Origin: Parabacteroides sp. TM07-1AC
GTDB lineage: Bacteria > Bacteroidota > Bacteroidia > Bacteroidales > Tannerellaceae
Direction: 5' to 3'
Length of the DNA: 64,000 nt
Assembly: GCF_003480915.1 (NCBI RefSeq)
Contig: NZ_QUKD01000005.1
Coordinates: 310,001-374,000 of the forward strand
In this document: piece by piece, positions 40,999 through 51,037 of the stretch
Position numbering within the stretch: the first letter of the stretch is position 1
How the letters are laid out: the number at the start of each line of letters is the position of its first letter
The notes under the pieces: model-generated
Seen by the model: the letters and a program-made list of their open reading frames with translations, nothing else
The model's database searches: none
Told to the model about the DNA's origin: nothing
Translations under genes and position numbers: made by a program

Positions 40999-43900
40999 AT
41001 GAAAATAAAAACTTTGTTACCACTCTTTATTGTACATGATCAACACTTTAAAGAATATTTTAGAATCATGAGAATATCGTTATTCATGCTATTCGTCTGT
41101 ATTTTTCAACTTATGGCAACAAATACAGAAGCACAAAATGCCATTATGAAACTGGAAACAAATGTGATATCCATTGGGCAACTCATCAATCAGATAGAGA
41201 AACAAACAGACTATCTGGTGGTATTTCGTAACCGGGAAGTAGATACTGAACGAACAATAAAAGTCCAAAATAAGTCAGGAAAAGTTATCTCGTATCTAAA
41301 GGATGCATTCGAAGGTACAGACATCAGTTACGAATTCACCAACAAATACATTTTGTTATCTAAAAACAGTCATTCGGATGCCGTAAACAACAGCCTGCAG
41401 TCAAATAAAAAGATTACAGGTTCAGTGAAAGATAATAACGGAGAGCCTGTGATCGGTGCAAATGTTTCCATAAAAGGTACTACTAACGGAACGATCACTG
41501 ACGTCGACGGTAATTTCAGCCTGGAAAATATATCGGATAATGACATTATTGTCATTTCATACATCGGTTATACTCCACAAGAGATCAGAGCCGGAAAACA
41601 AACCAGCATAAAAGTCATTCTAAAAGAAGATACACAAGCTATTGATGAAGTTGTCGTTGTCGGATTCGGTACACAAAAGAAAGTAAACCTGACCGGATCG
41701 ATCGGAACTGTAAAAGCAGACGAGGTTTTAAAAGCCCGCCCTGTAACAAATGTACAAGAGTTGCTGGCAGGATCTGTACCGGGTATGGTAGTCACTAAGG
41801 GAAGTGGTGCAGCCGGTTCAGGGGCAAGTATCAATATTCGTGGAACATCTACTATCGGCAGTAGCTCCGGTGTACTGGTACTTATTGACGGTATACCTGG
41901 CAATATTTATACACTGAATCCTAACGATATAGAAAGTGTATCCATCTTGAAGGATGCCGCTTCTGCAGCTATCTACGGTTCACGTGCTGCCAACGGTGTC
42001 ATTTTGGTAACAACCAAGGGAGCGAAAGCAACAGAACGCCCTACCGTTGAATTTTCAAGTAATATCGGTATACAGAATCCACAGTTTAAACTCGACTTCG
42101 TAGGTGCTGAAGATTTTATGCGCTTGTATGACCAAGCCATGATAAACGACGGAAAACAGGCTGTCTACGGCGAACAAGGTATCCAGGATTTGCATACGGG
42201 CAAATACGTAGATAATAAATGGTATAAAGAAATCTACAAGAAGAATACCGTTATTAACAATACCCATGTGGCATTATCCGGAAAAGAAAAATCAATCTCT
42301 TACCGTTTCTCTATATCTAATGACTATCAAGACGGCAACTTACCGAACAATAACTATAACCGATTGATCTTCAAACCCGATATGCGTTTTCAGATTTTAA
42401 AGAACCTGGAGGCCCGTGCCAGCCTGCAATATACACAAACCAACATCAAGAATCCGAATGGCGGAACCACGATTTGGCAGACACAGGCAGCACGTATCTC
42501 ACCGGTCACTCCTATCTATACGACAGACGGTTCGTATGCCACAGGCGGTGCTATGGGGGGCAATCCTATTGCCGGCGTCAATGAATCCGGATATTCCAAA
42601 GAAAGACATAAAGAGATGATGGCTATTTTCGACGTAAGCTATTCTCCGTTAAAAGACTGGAATATCAAAGGAAATATTGCAACTTACTCCCATAACACAA
42701 CATACAAAGACCGTAAAAATACTTATTATCTGTATGATAATGATGGGAACATAGCAAAAACAGAAAATCAGGTTTCCTCATTGAAAGAAACAAATACTTA
42801 CAATTTCCGTACGCAATTACAGTTTACAAGTGACTATTCTTTCAAAATCGCAACTGATCACAACTTTAAAGTATTGGCTGGTTATTCACAAGAATATTAC
42901 AAGTCTGACGGTTTCTGGGCTTCTCGTGACAAATTGCCGTTTGACGGCATAGATGTACTGAACACCGGTAGCGACAATAAACAGAACGGTAGCGCTGACA
43001 GCGACGGTAACGAATATAGCAACGATGTAGCCGTACAGTCCTGGTTTGGTCGTATAAACTATGACTATCAAGGTAAATATCTGTTTGAAGCCAGTTTGCG
43101 TGCTGACGGTTCCTCTCGTTTTGCCAAAGGACATCGCTGGGGTATATTCCCATCTTTTTCCGGAGGTTGGAATATGCATCGTGAGGCTTTTATGATGTCT
43201 GCAAGCAATTGGTTGTCTGAGTTGAAGGTGAGAGCTTCCTGGGGTATATTGGGAGATGCAGAAAAGGTTGGTTATTATCCAACTGCACAGATTTTATCTT
43301 ACGATCCTAAAATCTACGCTTTCAACGACAAACTTGTAGGTGGTGCCTATAATAATATAGCCGTAAACCCTAACATCACTTGGGAAGAATCCAAATATAC
43401 AAACTTCGGTTTAGATTTCGGAATATTGGATCAGCGTATAAAACTGTCAGCCGACTATTTTATCAACCTAAGAGACAATATTCTATATCGTCCACCCGTA
43501 CCAAGCGAGTTCGGTTTGAATGCCCCTTATTCAAATATGTTGAAGATGAAGAATCAGGGTATGGATATCATGGCCAGTTATCAGGATTCGAAGGGGGATT
43601 TCCGCTGGGGTGTCGATGTAAACCTCAGTTATTCTAAAAACAAAGTACTGGAAATGGGTGACTCGGAAAGATGGATTGAAGACAACAACAAAGTAACTTA
43701 TCTGAACGACCGCTATCAGCTACCATACGGATACGAGGCTATTGGTCTGTTTCAAAGCGAAGAAGAGATTGCCAGCTCACCCGATCAAGGAAATGTGTTA
43801 CCCGGTAACATCAAGTTCAAAGATCAAAACAATGACAATGTAATCGACGAAAAAGACCGTGTCGTACTAAACCGTAAGATTCCTGTAAACTTCGGTATGA

Positions 43901-44340
43901 ATCTTTCGTTCGGCTATAAAGATTTTGACTTCTCTATGAATATGTATGGAAAATTGAACTTCAAAAAATATCTTCAAGGTTATGAAGGCTGGGCTTTCTA
44001 CCTGACGGACAACGCACGTCCTATGCATCTGGATGCATGGAGTGAAACAAACAGGGATGCTTCCTATCCGCGTCTGACTTTGTCGAATACAGCCAACGAC
44101 TACGATTCCAGATACAATAGTTTCTGGTTGCGTACAGCCGATTACCTGAAAATACAAAATATACAGATCGGCTATACAGTCCCGAAAAGCGCATTGGAAC
44201 ATGTCAATATTCAATATCTGAGATTGTATCTTTCCGGACAAAACCTGGCAACCATCACCGGTTATGACGGTTTCGACCCGGAAGGCGGCTGGTATCCGCT
44301 GGCAAGAACATTCTCATTTGGTTTTAATCTTCAATTTTAA
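40999..44340 (+). CDS. SusC/RagA-family TonB-dependent transporter with STN domain (PUL 3)
   Basis: This 1113-residue transporter has a signal region (MRISLFMLFVCIFQLMATNTEA, from codon 41068). An STN domain follows (SIGQLINQIEKQTDYLVVFR, KVISYLKDAFEGTDISYEF), then a carboxypeptidase-D-like domain (ITGSVKDNNGEPVIGANVSI). The plug has INIRGTSTIGSSSGVLVLIDG and YGSRAANGVILVTTKG. The barrel ends in SFGFNLQF. It is the import channel of PUL 3 and, through its STN domain, the receptor of the sigma/FecR cascade. susD starts 5 bases after its stop. Confidence 0.95.
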   Translation: MKIKTLLPLFIVHDQHFKEYFRIMRISLFMLFVCIFQLMATNTEAQNAIMKLETNVISIGQLINQIEKQTDYLVVFRNREVDTERTIKVQNKSGKVISYLKDAFEGTDISYEFTNKYILLSKNSHSDAVNNSLQSNKKITGSVKDNNGEPVIGANVSIKGTTNGTITDVDGNFSLENISDNDIIVISYIGYTPQEIRAGKQTSIKVILKEDTQAIDEVVVVGFGTQKKVNLTGSIGTVKADEVLKARPVTNVQELLAGSVPGMVVTKGSGAAGSGASINIRGTSTIGSSSGVLVLIDGIPGNIYTLNPNDIESVSILKDAASAAIYGSRAANGVILVTTKGAKATERPTVEFSSNIGIQNPQFKLDFVGAEDFMRLYDQAMINDGKQAVYGEQGIQDLHTGKYVDNKWYKEIYKKNTVINNTHVALSGKEKSISYRFSISNDYQDGNLPNNNYNRLIFKPDMRFQILKNLEARASLQYTQTNIKNPNGGTTIWQTQAARISPVTPIYTTDGSYATGGAMGGNPIAGVNESGYSKERHKEMMAIFDVSYSPLKDWNIKGNIATYSHNTTYKDRKNTYYLYDNDGNIAKTENQVSSLKETNTYNFRTQLQFTSDYSFKIATDHNFKVLAGYSQEYYKSDGFWASRDKLPFDGIDVLNTGSDNKQNGSADSDGNEYSNDVAVQSWFGRINYDYQGKYLFEASLRADGSSRFAKGHRWGIFPSFSGGWNMHREAFMMSASNWLSELKVRASWGILGDAEKVGYYPTAQILSYDPKIYAFNDKLVGGAYNNIAVNPNITWEESKYTNFGLDFGILDQRIKLSADYFINLRDNILYRPPVPSEFGLNAPYSNMLKMKNQGMDIMASYQDSKGDFRWGVDVNLSYSKNKVLEMGDSERWIEDNNKVTYLNDRYQLPYGYEAIGLFQSEEEIASSPDQGNVLPGNIKFKDQNNDNVIDEKDRVVLNRKIPVNFGMNLSFGYKDFDFSMNMYGKLNFKKYLQGYEGWAFYLTDNARPMHLDAWSETNRDASYPRLTLSNTANDYDSRYNSFWLRTADYLKIQNIQIGYTVPKSALEHVNIQYLRLYLSGQNLATITGYDGFDPEGGWYPLARTFSFGFNLQF

Positions 44341-44345
44341 GAATC

Positions 44346-45977
44346 ATGAAAAAATATAGTTTAGTATTTTTATTAGCATCGGCTATGACATTGGGCAGTT
44401 GTTCTGATTTTCTGGATCGTGATCCTCTTTCACAGGCATCCGAAAATACATTCTGGCAAACCGAAGCGGATGCTTTGGCCGGGGTAAACGCTCTGTATCC
44501 ATTATTACCCAATTCACGCGACTTCTGGAGAGATTGCCAAAGCGACAACTCATTAATGACAAATGCTTGGGGAGAAAGTGGTTTAGGATACATTTGCCAA
44601 GGATCCCACAATGCCGGTACCGGTTATCTGACAGAGGAATGGAAATACGATCATATCCGCAGAATATTGTATTTCCTGGACCGCCTGGAAGGCATGGATA
44701 TAGATGAAGCTAAAAAGCAACAGTATGAAGGAGAAGCCCGCTTTATCCTGGCTCTGCGCTACTACCGCATGACACGTCATTTCGGCGACATCCCTTTAAT
44801 CAAGGAAAAACCGATAGACCTGGAGGAAGCAGCACTACCACGTTCACCTAAGCAGGACGTTTTGGATTATGCACTGGAAAATATCAACAAAGCAATCGAA
44901 TATCTGCCGGAAACATATTCAGGTGACAACATTGGCCGTATCACCAAAGGAGCTGCCCTCACATTAAAAGCAGATATGTATTTGGATATGGCTAGCTATG
45001 CCAAATTTCACAATGGACAAGAAGCGACCGATTTATGGAAAGAAGCGGCCAATGCAGCCAAGCAGGTTATAGACTTAAATCTGTACGATCTGGAAGACGA
45101 TTTCGCGTATATTTTCAAAGCTGAAGCCAATAATAACAATAAAGAAGTTATATTGGCCTACCAGTACAAAGAAAATGAAATCACTCACATGTTACCAATC
45201 CTGGCTTCTCCGGCCGGGACAGGAATAACCGGACAGGGATGGGCCAGTTTCTGCCCGACTCGTCAGTTAGTAGATTCATACGAAATGACAGATGGAAAGA
45301 GTATTTATGAGTCAGATTCTTATGACAAAAACAACCCCTGGGAAAACAGAGATGCTCGTTTAAAAAAGACTTTCTTCTTACCAGGTTATGAATGCTTGCG
45401 CCCAAATGGATCTCATGAACCTTACATGCCTCATCCGGCTTATAACAAAGACGAAAGAATCAACCATGAAGGTGGTGGTATCACAGGCTATATGTATTTG
45501 AAATATAATGATCAGGAGTTAATTAAACCGGATGCCTCATGGACTAACTTCAGCTTGTACAGATATGCGGAAGTTCTTCTGATTTATGCAGAAGCACTCA
45601 ATGAATATGATCCGAATAATTCACAAATAGCATGGGCAGTCAATCAAGTACGAAAACGTGCTGAACTGCCGGGTGTAGATCAGTTAGTCGGCAATCAAGA
45701 AGCCATGCGTGAAAAGATTCGGGAAGAAAGACGGCATGAATTTGTTACCGAGCATAAACGCTATTTCGATATCCTACGTTGGAAAATTGCCGAAAAAGTA
45801 TTGAACGAACCGGGATATGGTATTAATGAAGATGAAAATGCACCTATCGGAGACTATACGGTGAAACAATTCTTAGGACAAAACCGTACCTTTGATCCTG
45901 CAAAACACTATTTGTGGCCTGTTCCACAATCTGTACGAGACAATAATCCCAATTTAGGACAAAACCCGAATTGGTAA
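44346..45977 (+). CDS. SusD/RagB-family lipoprotein (PUL 3)
   Basis: The 543-residue product has a lipoprotein signal (MKKYSLVFLLASAMTLGSCSD, cysteine at residue 19). Family sequence includes SDFLDRDPLSQASENTFWQTEADALAGVNALYP at the mature N-terminus, FILALRYYRMTRHFGDIPLI, LYRYAEVLLIYAEALNEYD, REERRHEFVTEHKRYFDILRW and the C-terminal YLWPVPQSVRDNNPNLGQNPNW. It is a classical SusD, coupled to the susC before it, and a terminator hairpin follows it. Confidence 0.95.
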   Translation: MKKYSLVFLLASAMTLGSCSDFLDRDPLSQASENTFWQTEADALAGVNALYPLLPNSRDFWRDCQSDNSLMTNAWGESGLGYICQGSHNAGTGYLTEEWKYDHIRRILYFLDRLEGMDIDEAKKQQYEGEARFILALRYYRMTRHFGDIPLIKEKPIDLEEAALPRSPKQDVLDYALENINKAIEYLPETYSGDNIGRITKGAALTLKADMYLDMASYAKFHNGQEATDLWKEAANAAKQVIDLNLYDLEDDFAYIFKAEANNNNKEVILAYQYKENEITHMLPILASPAGTGITGQGWASFCPTRQLVDSYEMTDGKSIYESDSYDKNNPWENRDARLKKTFFLPGYECLRPNGSHEPYMPHPAYNKDERINHEGGGITGYMYLKYNDQELIKPDASWTNFSLYRYAEVLLIYAEALNEYDPNNSQIAWAVNQVRKRAELPGVDQLVGNQEAMREKIREERRHEFVTEHKRYFDILRWKIAEKVLNEPGYGINEDENAPIGDYTVKQFLGQNRTFDPAKHYLWPVPQSVRDNNPNLGQNPNW

Positions 45978-45989
45978 TCTAAGTGAAAC

Positions 45990-46019
45990 TGAAAGACCGG
46001 TTATAGAGCCGGTCTTTCA
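45990..46019 (+). terminator. Hairpin between PUL 3 susD and the GH116 gene
   Basis: TGAAAGACCGG and CCGGTCTTTCA form a perfect 11-bp stem with an 8-base loop. The following sequence (AATAAACTATATTTT) has no immediate T-run, so it may attenuate transcription or stabilise the susCD mRNA instead of ending transcription fully. Confidence 0.55.
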
Positions 46020-46038
46020 AATAAACTATATTTTACAC

Positions 46039-48588
46039 ATGAATAAACTATATTTAATCGTGGCCGGAACAGTACTTTCCAGTATCATAGCGGTCCAAGC
46101 CCAGGAATGGAAGCCACAACAGTGGCCGGTACTAAAAAAATACGATCAAGAACATCTTTATCAGATAGCATTGCCGTTGGGAGGGATCGGGACAGGTACT
46201 GTATCACTAGGTGGTCGCGGAGAACTCCGGGACTGGGAAATCATGAATGTCCCGGCAAAGAAATACAGTACGGTAACAACCGGAAACAATGCTCCCTTCT
46301 TTGCAATCTATGCCAAACCGCAAAACCAGGAAGCTACCACAACCCTACTGGCCGGTCCTTTATATCCACAGGAATATCTCCATTATGAAGGACGACCTGT
46401 CAATCATCACGGACTTCCGCGTTTTGCCGAAGCCTCATTCGACGCAGCCTATCCTTTCGGACAAGTCTCTTTATCAGATAAAGATTTACCCGTAAAAGTC
46501 AAAATAAAAGGTTTTAATCCATTTATTCCGAGCGATGCCGATGCCAGCGGATTGCCTGTCGCTGTCCTCTCTTATGAGGTGACCAACACGACCGACCAAC
46601 CGATGGACGTTGCTATCTGTGGTTCTATGCGCAATTTCATAGGTAAAGACGGAAACAAATTTCGTACGGACTGGAAAGGAGATTACATTCCTACCGGAGT
46701 AAAAGACAACAAAAACAAATACATCGAAAGTAACGGAATAAAGGGGATCTACCTTTACTCGGACGGTGTAGACAAAAACGACCCGGCATGGGGAACCGTT
46801 GCCCTTACGACCCGGGCAGCCGGAAAAGTAACCTATCGTACCTCATCCAAAGCCGACAGTTGGAACAACGGCATACTAAATTTCTGGGACGATTTCAGTG
46901 CAGACGGCCTGCTGACAGAACGGAACAAACAGGAAGACGAAGACCCGATGGCTTCCCTATCCGTAAAAAAAATGGTAGCTCCTCAAAGCACAGAAACATT
47001 TACATTCTATATCACCTGGAATTTCCCGAATCGAAAAGCCTGGTCTTCCACTGTAGTCGGAAACTATTACAGCAATCAATATCCGGATGCCTGGAAAGCT
47101 GCAGAAATGATTATCCCACAAATACCCGAACTGGAAAAGAAGACATTATCTTTCGTAAATGCCTTGCTCAATACTTCTTATCCGGATGTCGTAAAAGAAG
47201 CTGCCCTGTTTAACCTTGCCACTTTACGTTCACAGACCGTATTCCGTTTACCTAGCGGGCATATGATGGGTTGGGAAGGTGTCATGGACCGTTTCGGCTC
47301 ATGTGCAGGTTCATGTACTCATGTATGGAACTATGAAGTAGCAACTCCTTACCTTTTCGGGGAACTGGCAAAAACCATGCGTGACGTAGAATTCAATTAT
47401 GCTACTAAAGAAAACGGTTTGATGAACTTCAGAGCCTCTCTCCCACTCTCGGAAGCAAATAAAGGTAACAGTGCTGCAGCTGACGGACAAATGGGTTGCA
47501 TCATGAAAATATACCGCGAATGGCAGCTTTCCGGAGATACTGATTTCCTGAGAAACAACTGGGAACAGGTAAAGAAAGTCCTCGCCTACGCCTGGGCAGA
47601 CAAAGGATGGGATGGTAACCAGGACGGTGTTATGGAAGGCGCCCAGCATAATACTATGGATGTGGATTATTACGGGCCCAACCCGCAAATGGGCTTCTGG
47701 TATATGGGAGCATTAAAGGCTGCGGAAAAGATGGCTACAGCCATGAAAGATAAAGATTTTGCAAAGAAATGTCATACTCTGTTCGAAAAAGGAAGTAGCT
47801 GGATGGACAAAAACCTGTTCAACGGTGAATATTATGAACATAAAATCACTGATCCGAAAACATTTGAATACCTGGACATGAATGACCCGAATGTCAAAAT
47901 CCCCGCTTTCCAATTAGGTCCTGGCTGCCTGGTAGACCAGTTAGTCGGCCAATATATGTCCCATTTATGTGGATTAGGTTATTTGGGTAATAAAGATCAC
48001 ATCCGGACAAGCATGAACAGCATCATGAAATACAACTATGTCACGGACTTCAGCCGCCATTTCAACAATATGCGTTCTTATGTAATGGGCAATGAATCCG
48101 GACTGCTTATGGCCTCCTGGCCTAAAGGCCGCCTGGAAGTTCCATTCCCCTATTTTGCCGAAGTGATGACCGGATTCGAATACTGTGCGGCCGTTGGTAT
48201 GATCTACGAAGGTATGGAAAAAGAAGCCCTCACCTGTATCCAATCCGTACGCGACCGTCACGACGGTGCTAAACGGAATCCTTTCAGCGAACCGGAATGC
48301 GGACACCATTATGCCCGTTCGATGGCAAGCTGGTCTGCTATCATCGCTTTAAGCGATTTCCAATACTCGGGTGTCGATAAAAGCATGAAAATTACAGATC
48401 GTCCCGGCAACTATTTCTGGAGTAACGGTTACGCATGGGGAACTATCCAGGTCACCGATAATGATGTAACCATCGAAGTCATCAACGGCTCACTCCTATT
48501 GAAATCGCTTACCGTCGGCAATAAAAAAGAAATGAAACTAAAACACTTCGATCTGAAAGAAGGAAATAAACAAACAATAAAACTGTAA
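46039..48588 (+). CDS. Glycoside hydrolase family 116 (beta-glucosidase/glucosylceramidase type)
   Basis: The 849-residue protein has a signal peptide (MNKLYLIVAGTVLSSIIAVQAQ). Its N-terminal beta-sandwich of the GBA2 type contains LPLGGIGTGTVSLGGRGELRDWEI. The C-terminal (alpha/alpha)6 catalytic domain contains CTHVWNYEVATPYLF, with E433 as probable nucleophile, and AQHNTMDVDYYGPNPQMGFWYMGAL, with D541 the likely acid/base. GH116 enzymes act on beta-glucosides, beta-xylosides, glucosylceramides or N-acetylglucosaminides. Its place behind susCD suggests it degrades the PUL 3 substrate in the periplasm. Confidence 0.88.
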   Translation: MNKLYLIVAGTVLSSIIAVQAQEWKPQQWPVLKKYDQEHLYQIALPLGGIGTGTVSLGGRGELRDWEIMNVPAKKYSTVTTGNNAPFFAIYAKPQNQEATTTLLAGPLYPQEYLHYEGRPVNHHGLPRFAEASFDAAYPFGQVSLSDKDLPVKVKIKGFNPFIPSDADASGLPVAVLSYEVTNTTDQPMDVAICGSMRNFIGKDGNKFRTDWKGDYIPTGVKDNKNKYIESNGIKGIYLYSDGVDKNDPAWGTVALTTRAAGKVTYRTSSKADSWNNGILNFWDDFSADGLLTERNKQEDEDPMASLSVKKMVAPQSTETFTFYITWNFPNRKAWSSTVVGNYYSNQYPDAWKAAEMIIPQIPELEKKTLSFVNALLNTSYPDVVKEAALFNLATLRSQTVFRLPSGHMMGWEGVMDRFGSCAGSCTHVWNYEVATPYLFGELAKTMRDVEFNYATKENGLMNFRASLPLSEANKGNSAAADGQMGCIMKIYREWQLSGDTDFLRNNWEQVKKVLAYAWADKGWDGNQDGVMEGAQHNTMDVDYYGPNPQMGFWYMGALKAAEKMATAMKDKDFAKKCHTLFEKGSSWMDKNLFNGEYYEHKITDPKTFEYLDMNDPNVKIPAFQLGPGCLVDQLVGQYMSHLCGLGYLGNKDHIRTSMNSIMKYNYVTDFSRHFNNMRSYVMGNESGLLMASWPKGRLEVPFPYFAEVMTGFEYCAAVGMIYEGMEKEALTCIQSVRDRHDGAKRNPFSEPECGHHYARSMASWSAIIALSDFQYSGVDKSMKITDRPGNYFWSNGYAWGTIQVTDNDVTIEVINGSLLLKSLTVGNKKEMKLKHFDLKEGNKQTIKL

Positions 48589-48593
48589 GGGTT

Positions 48594-49178
48594 ATGAATA
48601 AACTGATTGTACTATACTGCTTGTTTGCTAACTTATTTCTAAGCAGTTGTCTTCAGAAAGATCCGGTAGTAACAGGACAGGCTTCCCGTCCTGACAACTG
48701 GCAAACCGTCCTGCAAGAAAAGCTCCCGCTATTAGGCCACCGCAACTGGATAGTCATAACAGATATGGCCTATCCGTTGCAAGCAAAGGAAGGTATTACG
48801 ACCTTATACGCCAGCGAGCCTTATACGGAAGTGCTGGGTACAGTCAAAAACATGCTGGATAACTCCATGCATGTCTATGCCCATACCTATCAGGATAAAG
48901 AACTGTCTTTCCTGGAAGAAGACTTCTGTCCGGGAATAGCCGGTCTGAAAGCAGAAATGAAGCAGGTTTTATCATCCTCCGAAATAATCAATATCGAACA
49001 CGATCAGCTGATTGCCCGGCTGGACAGCATTAGTAATCTGTTCGAAGTCGTTATTATAAAAACAGGATTGACAAAACCCTACACCTCTACCTTCTTCGAG
49101 CTTGATTGTAAATACTGGGACAATAGTAAACAATCCATACTCAACGGACGGATAGCTGACGCAAAACAATCGAAATAG
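48594..49178 (+). CDS. Small lipoprotein with RbsD/FucU-like features
   Basis: The 194-residue protein has a lipoprotein signal (MNKLIVLYCLFANLFLSSCLQK, cysteine at residue 19). The mature part contains LPLLGHRNWIVITDMAYP, which resembles the LxxLGHxDxIVIxDxxxP motif of the RbsD/FucU sugar mutarotase fold. No other part gives a clear match, so the assignment is tentative. It starts 5 bases after the GH116 stop and is surely co-transcribed with it. A periplasmic mutarotase acting on sugars released by the glycosidase would make sense, but this is inference. Confidence 0.55.
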   Translation: MNKLIVLYCLFANLFLSSCLQKDPVVTGQASRPDNWQTVLQEKLPLLGHRNWIVITDMAYPLQAKEGITTLYASEPYTEVLGTVKNMLDNSMHVYAHTYQDKELSFLEEDFCPGIAGLKAEMKQVLSSSEIINIEHDQLIARLDSISNLFEVVIIKTGLTKPYTSTFFELDCKYWDNSKQSILNGRIADAKQSK

Positions 49179-49211
49179 TCCGTTAATCCAACCTTGTACA
49201 GAAATTAATAA

Positions 49212-49241
49212 AGGGGCGAAACCTTCCCAGGTTCCGTCCCT
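49212..49241 (+). terminator. Terminator of PUL 3
   Basis: AGGGGCGAAACCT pairs with AGGTTCCGTCCCT with one G-U pair and one mismatch, then a pyrimidine-rich CTTCTCTTT. It lies between the convergent PUL 3 lipoprotein and antiporter genes. Confidence 0.65.
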
Positions 49242-49281
49242 CTTCTCTTTAGTACGTAGAATAGAAATTACATAAGTATGA

Positions 49282-50838
49282 TTATGTGGGTGTATTTGTA
49301 GTACTGGTCGTATTCGTTGTTCCGCTTGTGCTATTTGTATTGGCAGTCTGAGTAGCAGCAGTTCCTGCAGCAGGAGCCTGTACTTTAACTGTTTCCCAAT
49401 GGAACGGTTCGAACTGTGCATTCGGATCGACCCAGGATGCCTTTTTGGAAGCATAGATAATGAACGGGGCGGCAACTACAATTATTGCACCGATGATCAA
49501 TACAGCAAACCAAACGGTATTACTACCGACTGAGATCTGGCTAGGCGGAATAAAACTCAAGATAAATGCCAGTAATGAACCACAGAAGCCAAGACCACCG
49601 ATAAACCACATCAAACCGTTACCGTGTTTACCGATACGGAACGGACGGTTGGCTTTCTTCATCCGGTAACGTAATGCGATAGCTCCTGAGAACATCAACA
49701 GGTACATGATCAGATAAAGAATCACGGTCAGCTGTGACAAAATCTGGTAGAAACTCTGTACGGAAGGCATTACTACGAACAGCAAGCTCAATAAAGTAAC
49801 AGCACATCCCTGAATCAACAGAATATTTTTCTGAACACCTATCTTGTTTGTTTTCTGGAAGAAAGGAGGCAGGTAACCGGCTTTACCAACCGTAAAGATA
49901 CCTTTTGACGGACCGGCAACCCATGTCAATACACCTGCCAGCACACCGAATGCCAATGCAATAGCAATGATCGGAGATAACCAGGAAGCATGGATAAATT
50001 TAAAGTAGTTATCGAAACCTACCAGCAAACTCTGTGTCAGGTTAATGTCTTTCTGCGGAATGATAACACCCAAAGAGAAAGTACCGAGCACGAAGATAAG
50101 AACAGTGATCAACGCACCGATAAATACAGCCTTCGGATAGTTCTTGGATGGATTTTCCACATCTTTCACGTGGATACCGCCCATTTCCATACCGGCATAA
50201 AACAGGAAGATACTGGAAGCAAGCACCAGGTTATCGAACTTAGAAAAGTCAGGAAAGAAATCGCCATGGAAGTCCATGTTTGAATGACCACCCATAGCCA
50301 GGTAAACAATACCAAGAAGAATCAGTAGACCGGCCGGAAGAATAGTTCCCACAATACCACCGACTTTAGCAACCTTACCTACCCAGCTCATTCCCTTCAG
50401 TGAAATAAAGGTAGCCAACCAGTAAATGATCAACACCACTGCCAGCGTATACATTTTATTGGAAGCCAATGTCATGTCGTGTACGTCATTCATCCCGATA
50501 AAGGCGATGGAAACGGCACCGAAAGTCAATACGGTAGGATACCAGATCGTACTTTCAATCCATTGTACCCAGATAGCGAGAAAACCCCATTTCTTTCCGT
50601 AGGCTTCCCCTACCCATCGGAAAACCCCACCTTGTTTGTCCTGAAACATCGCTGCCAGTTCGGCTGCCACCAACGACGTAGGGATCAAAAAGACAATTGC
50701 CGCAAATAGATAATAAAAGGCTGAACTTAATCCGTATACAGCCTCGGCTGGTAGTCCGCGGAGAGACACTACCGCCGTAACATTCATAATTGCAAGAGTA
50801 AAAACTCCTAGTTTTACTGCTTTTCCTACATTTGCCAT
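49282..50838 (-). CDS. gadC: Glutamate/GABA antiporter (APC family)
   Basis: GadC exchanges external glutamate for internal GABA, exporting the product of glutamate decarboxylase and so removing protons. The 518-residue protein has twelve hydrophobic segments and the GadC-type start KLGVFTLAIMNVTAVVSLRGLPAEAVYGLSSAFYYLFAA. FQDKQGGVFRWVGEAYGKKWGFLAIWVQW and WVAGPSKGIFTVGKAGYLPPFFQKTNK are also strongly characteristic. The C-terminal tail is rich in Ala, Thr, Ser and Asn; E. coli GadC also has a C-terminal pH-gating plug. The partner enzymes gadB and glsA lie 7-9 kb away beyond inserted genes. Confidence 0.93.
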   Translation of the reverse strand: MANVGKAVKLGVFTLAIMNVTAVVSLRGLPAEAVYGLSSAFYYLFAAIVFLIPTSLVAAELAAMFQDKQGGVFRWVGEAYGKKWGFLAIWVQWIESTIWYPTVLTFGAVSIAFIGMNDVHDMTLASNKMYTLAVVLIIYWLATFISLKGMSWVGKVAKVGGIVGTILPAGLLILLGIVYLAMGGHSNMDFHGDFFPDFSKFDNLVLASSIFLFYAGMEMGGIHVKDVENPSKNYPKAVFIGALITVLIFVLGTFSLGVIIPQKDINLTQSLLVGFDNYFKFIHASWLSPIIAIALAFGVLAGVLTWVAGPSKGIFTVGKAGYLPPFFQKTNKIGVQKNILLIQGCAVTLLSLLFVVMPSVQSFYQILSQLTVILYLIMYLLMFSGAIALRYRMKKANRPFRIGKHGNGLMWFIGGLGFCGSLLAFILSFIPPSQISVGSNTVWFAVLIIGAIIVVAAPFIIYASKKASWVDPNAQFEPFHWETVKVQAPAAGTAATQTANTNSTSGTTNTTSTTNTPT

Positions 50839-51037
50839 GAATTTACTGTTTAAATGTGAATTTTGTTTTGTTTAGTTTCGCTTTAAATATGTCAGTAAAA
50901 CAAATCGGTATTGTGTTAGTTTGTCAACAAGATGTCAAACTAGGTTAATTAACAGAATAGTGTTAAAAACAAAATGGGGCTTTCCACTGTTAGATAGCCT
51001 AAAATATTTTTATCTAAACGCCTAAATATTAAACACA

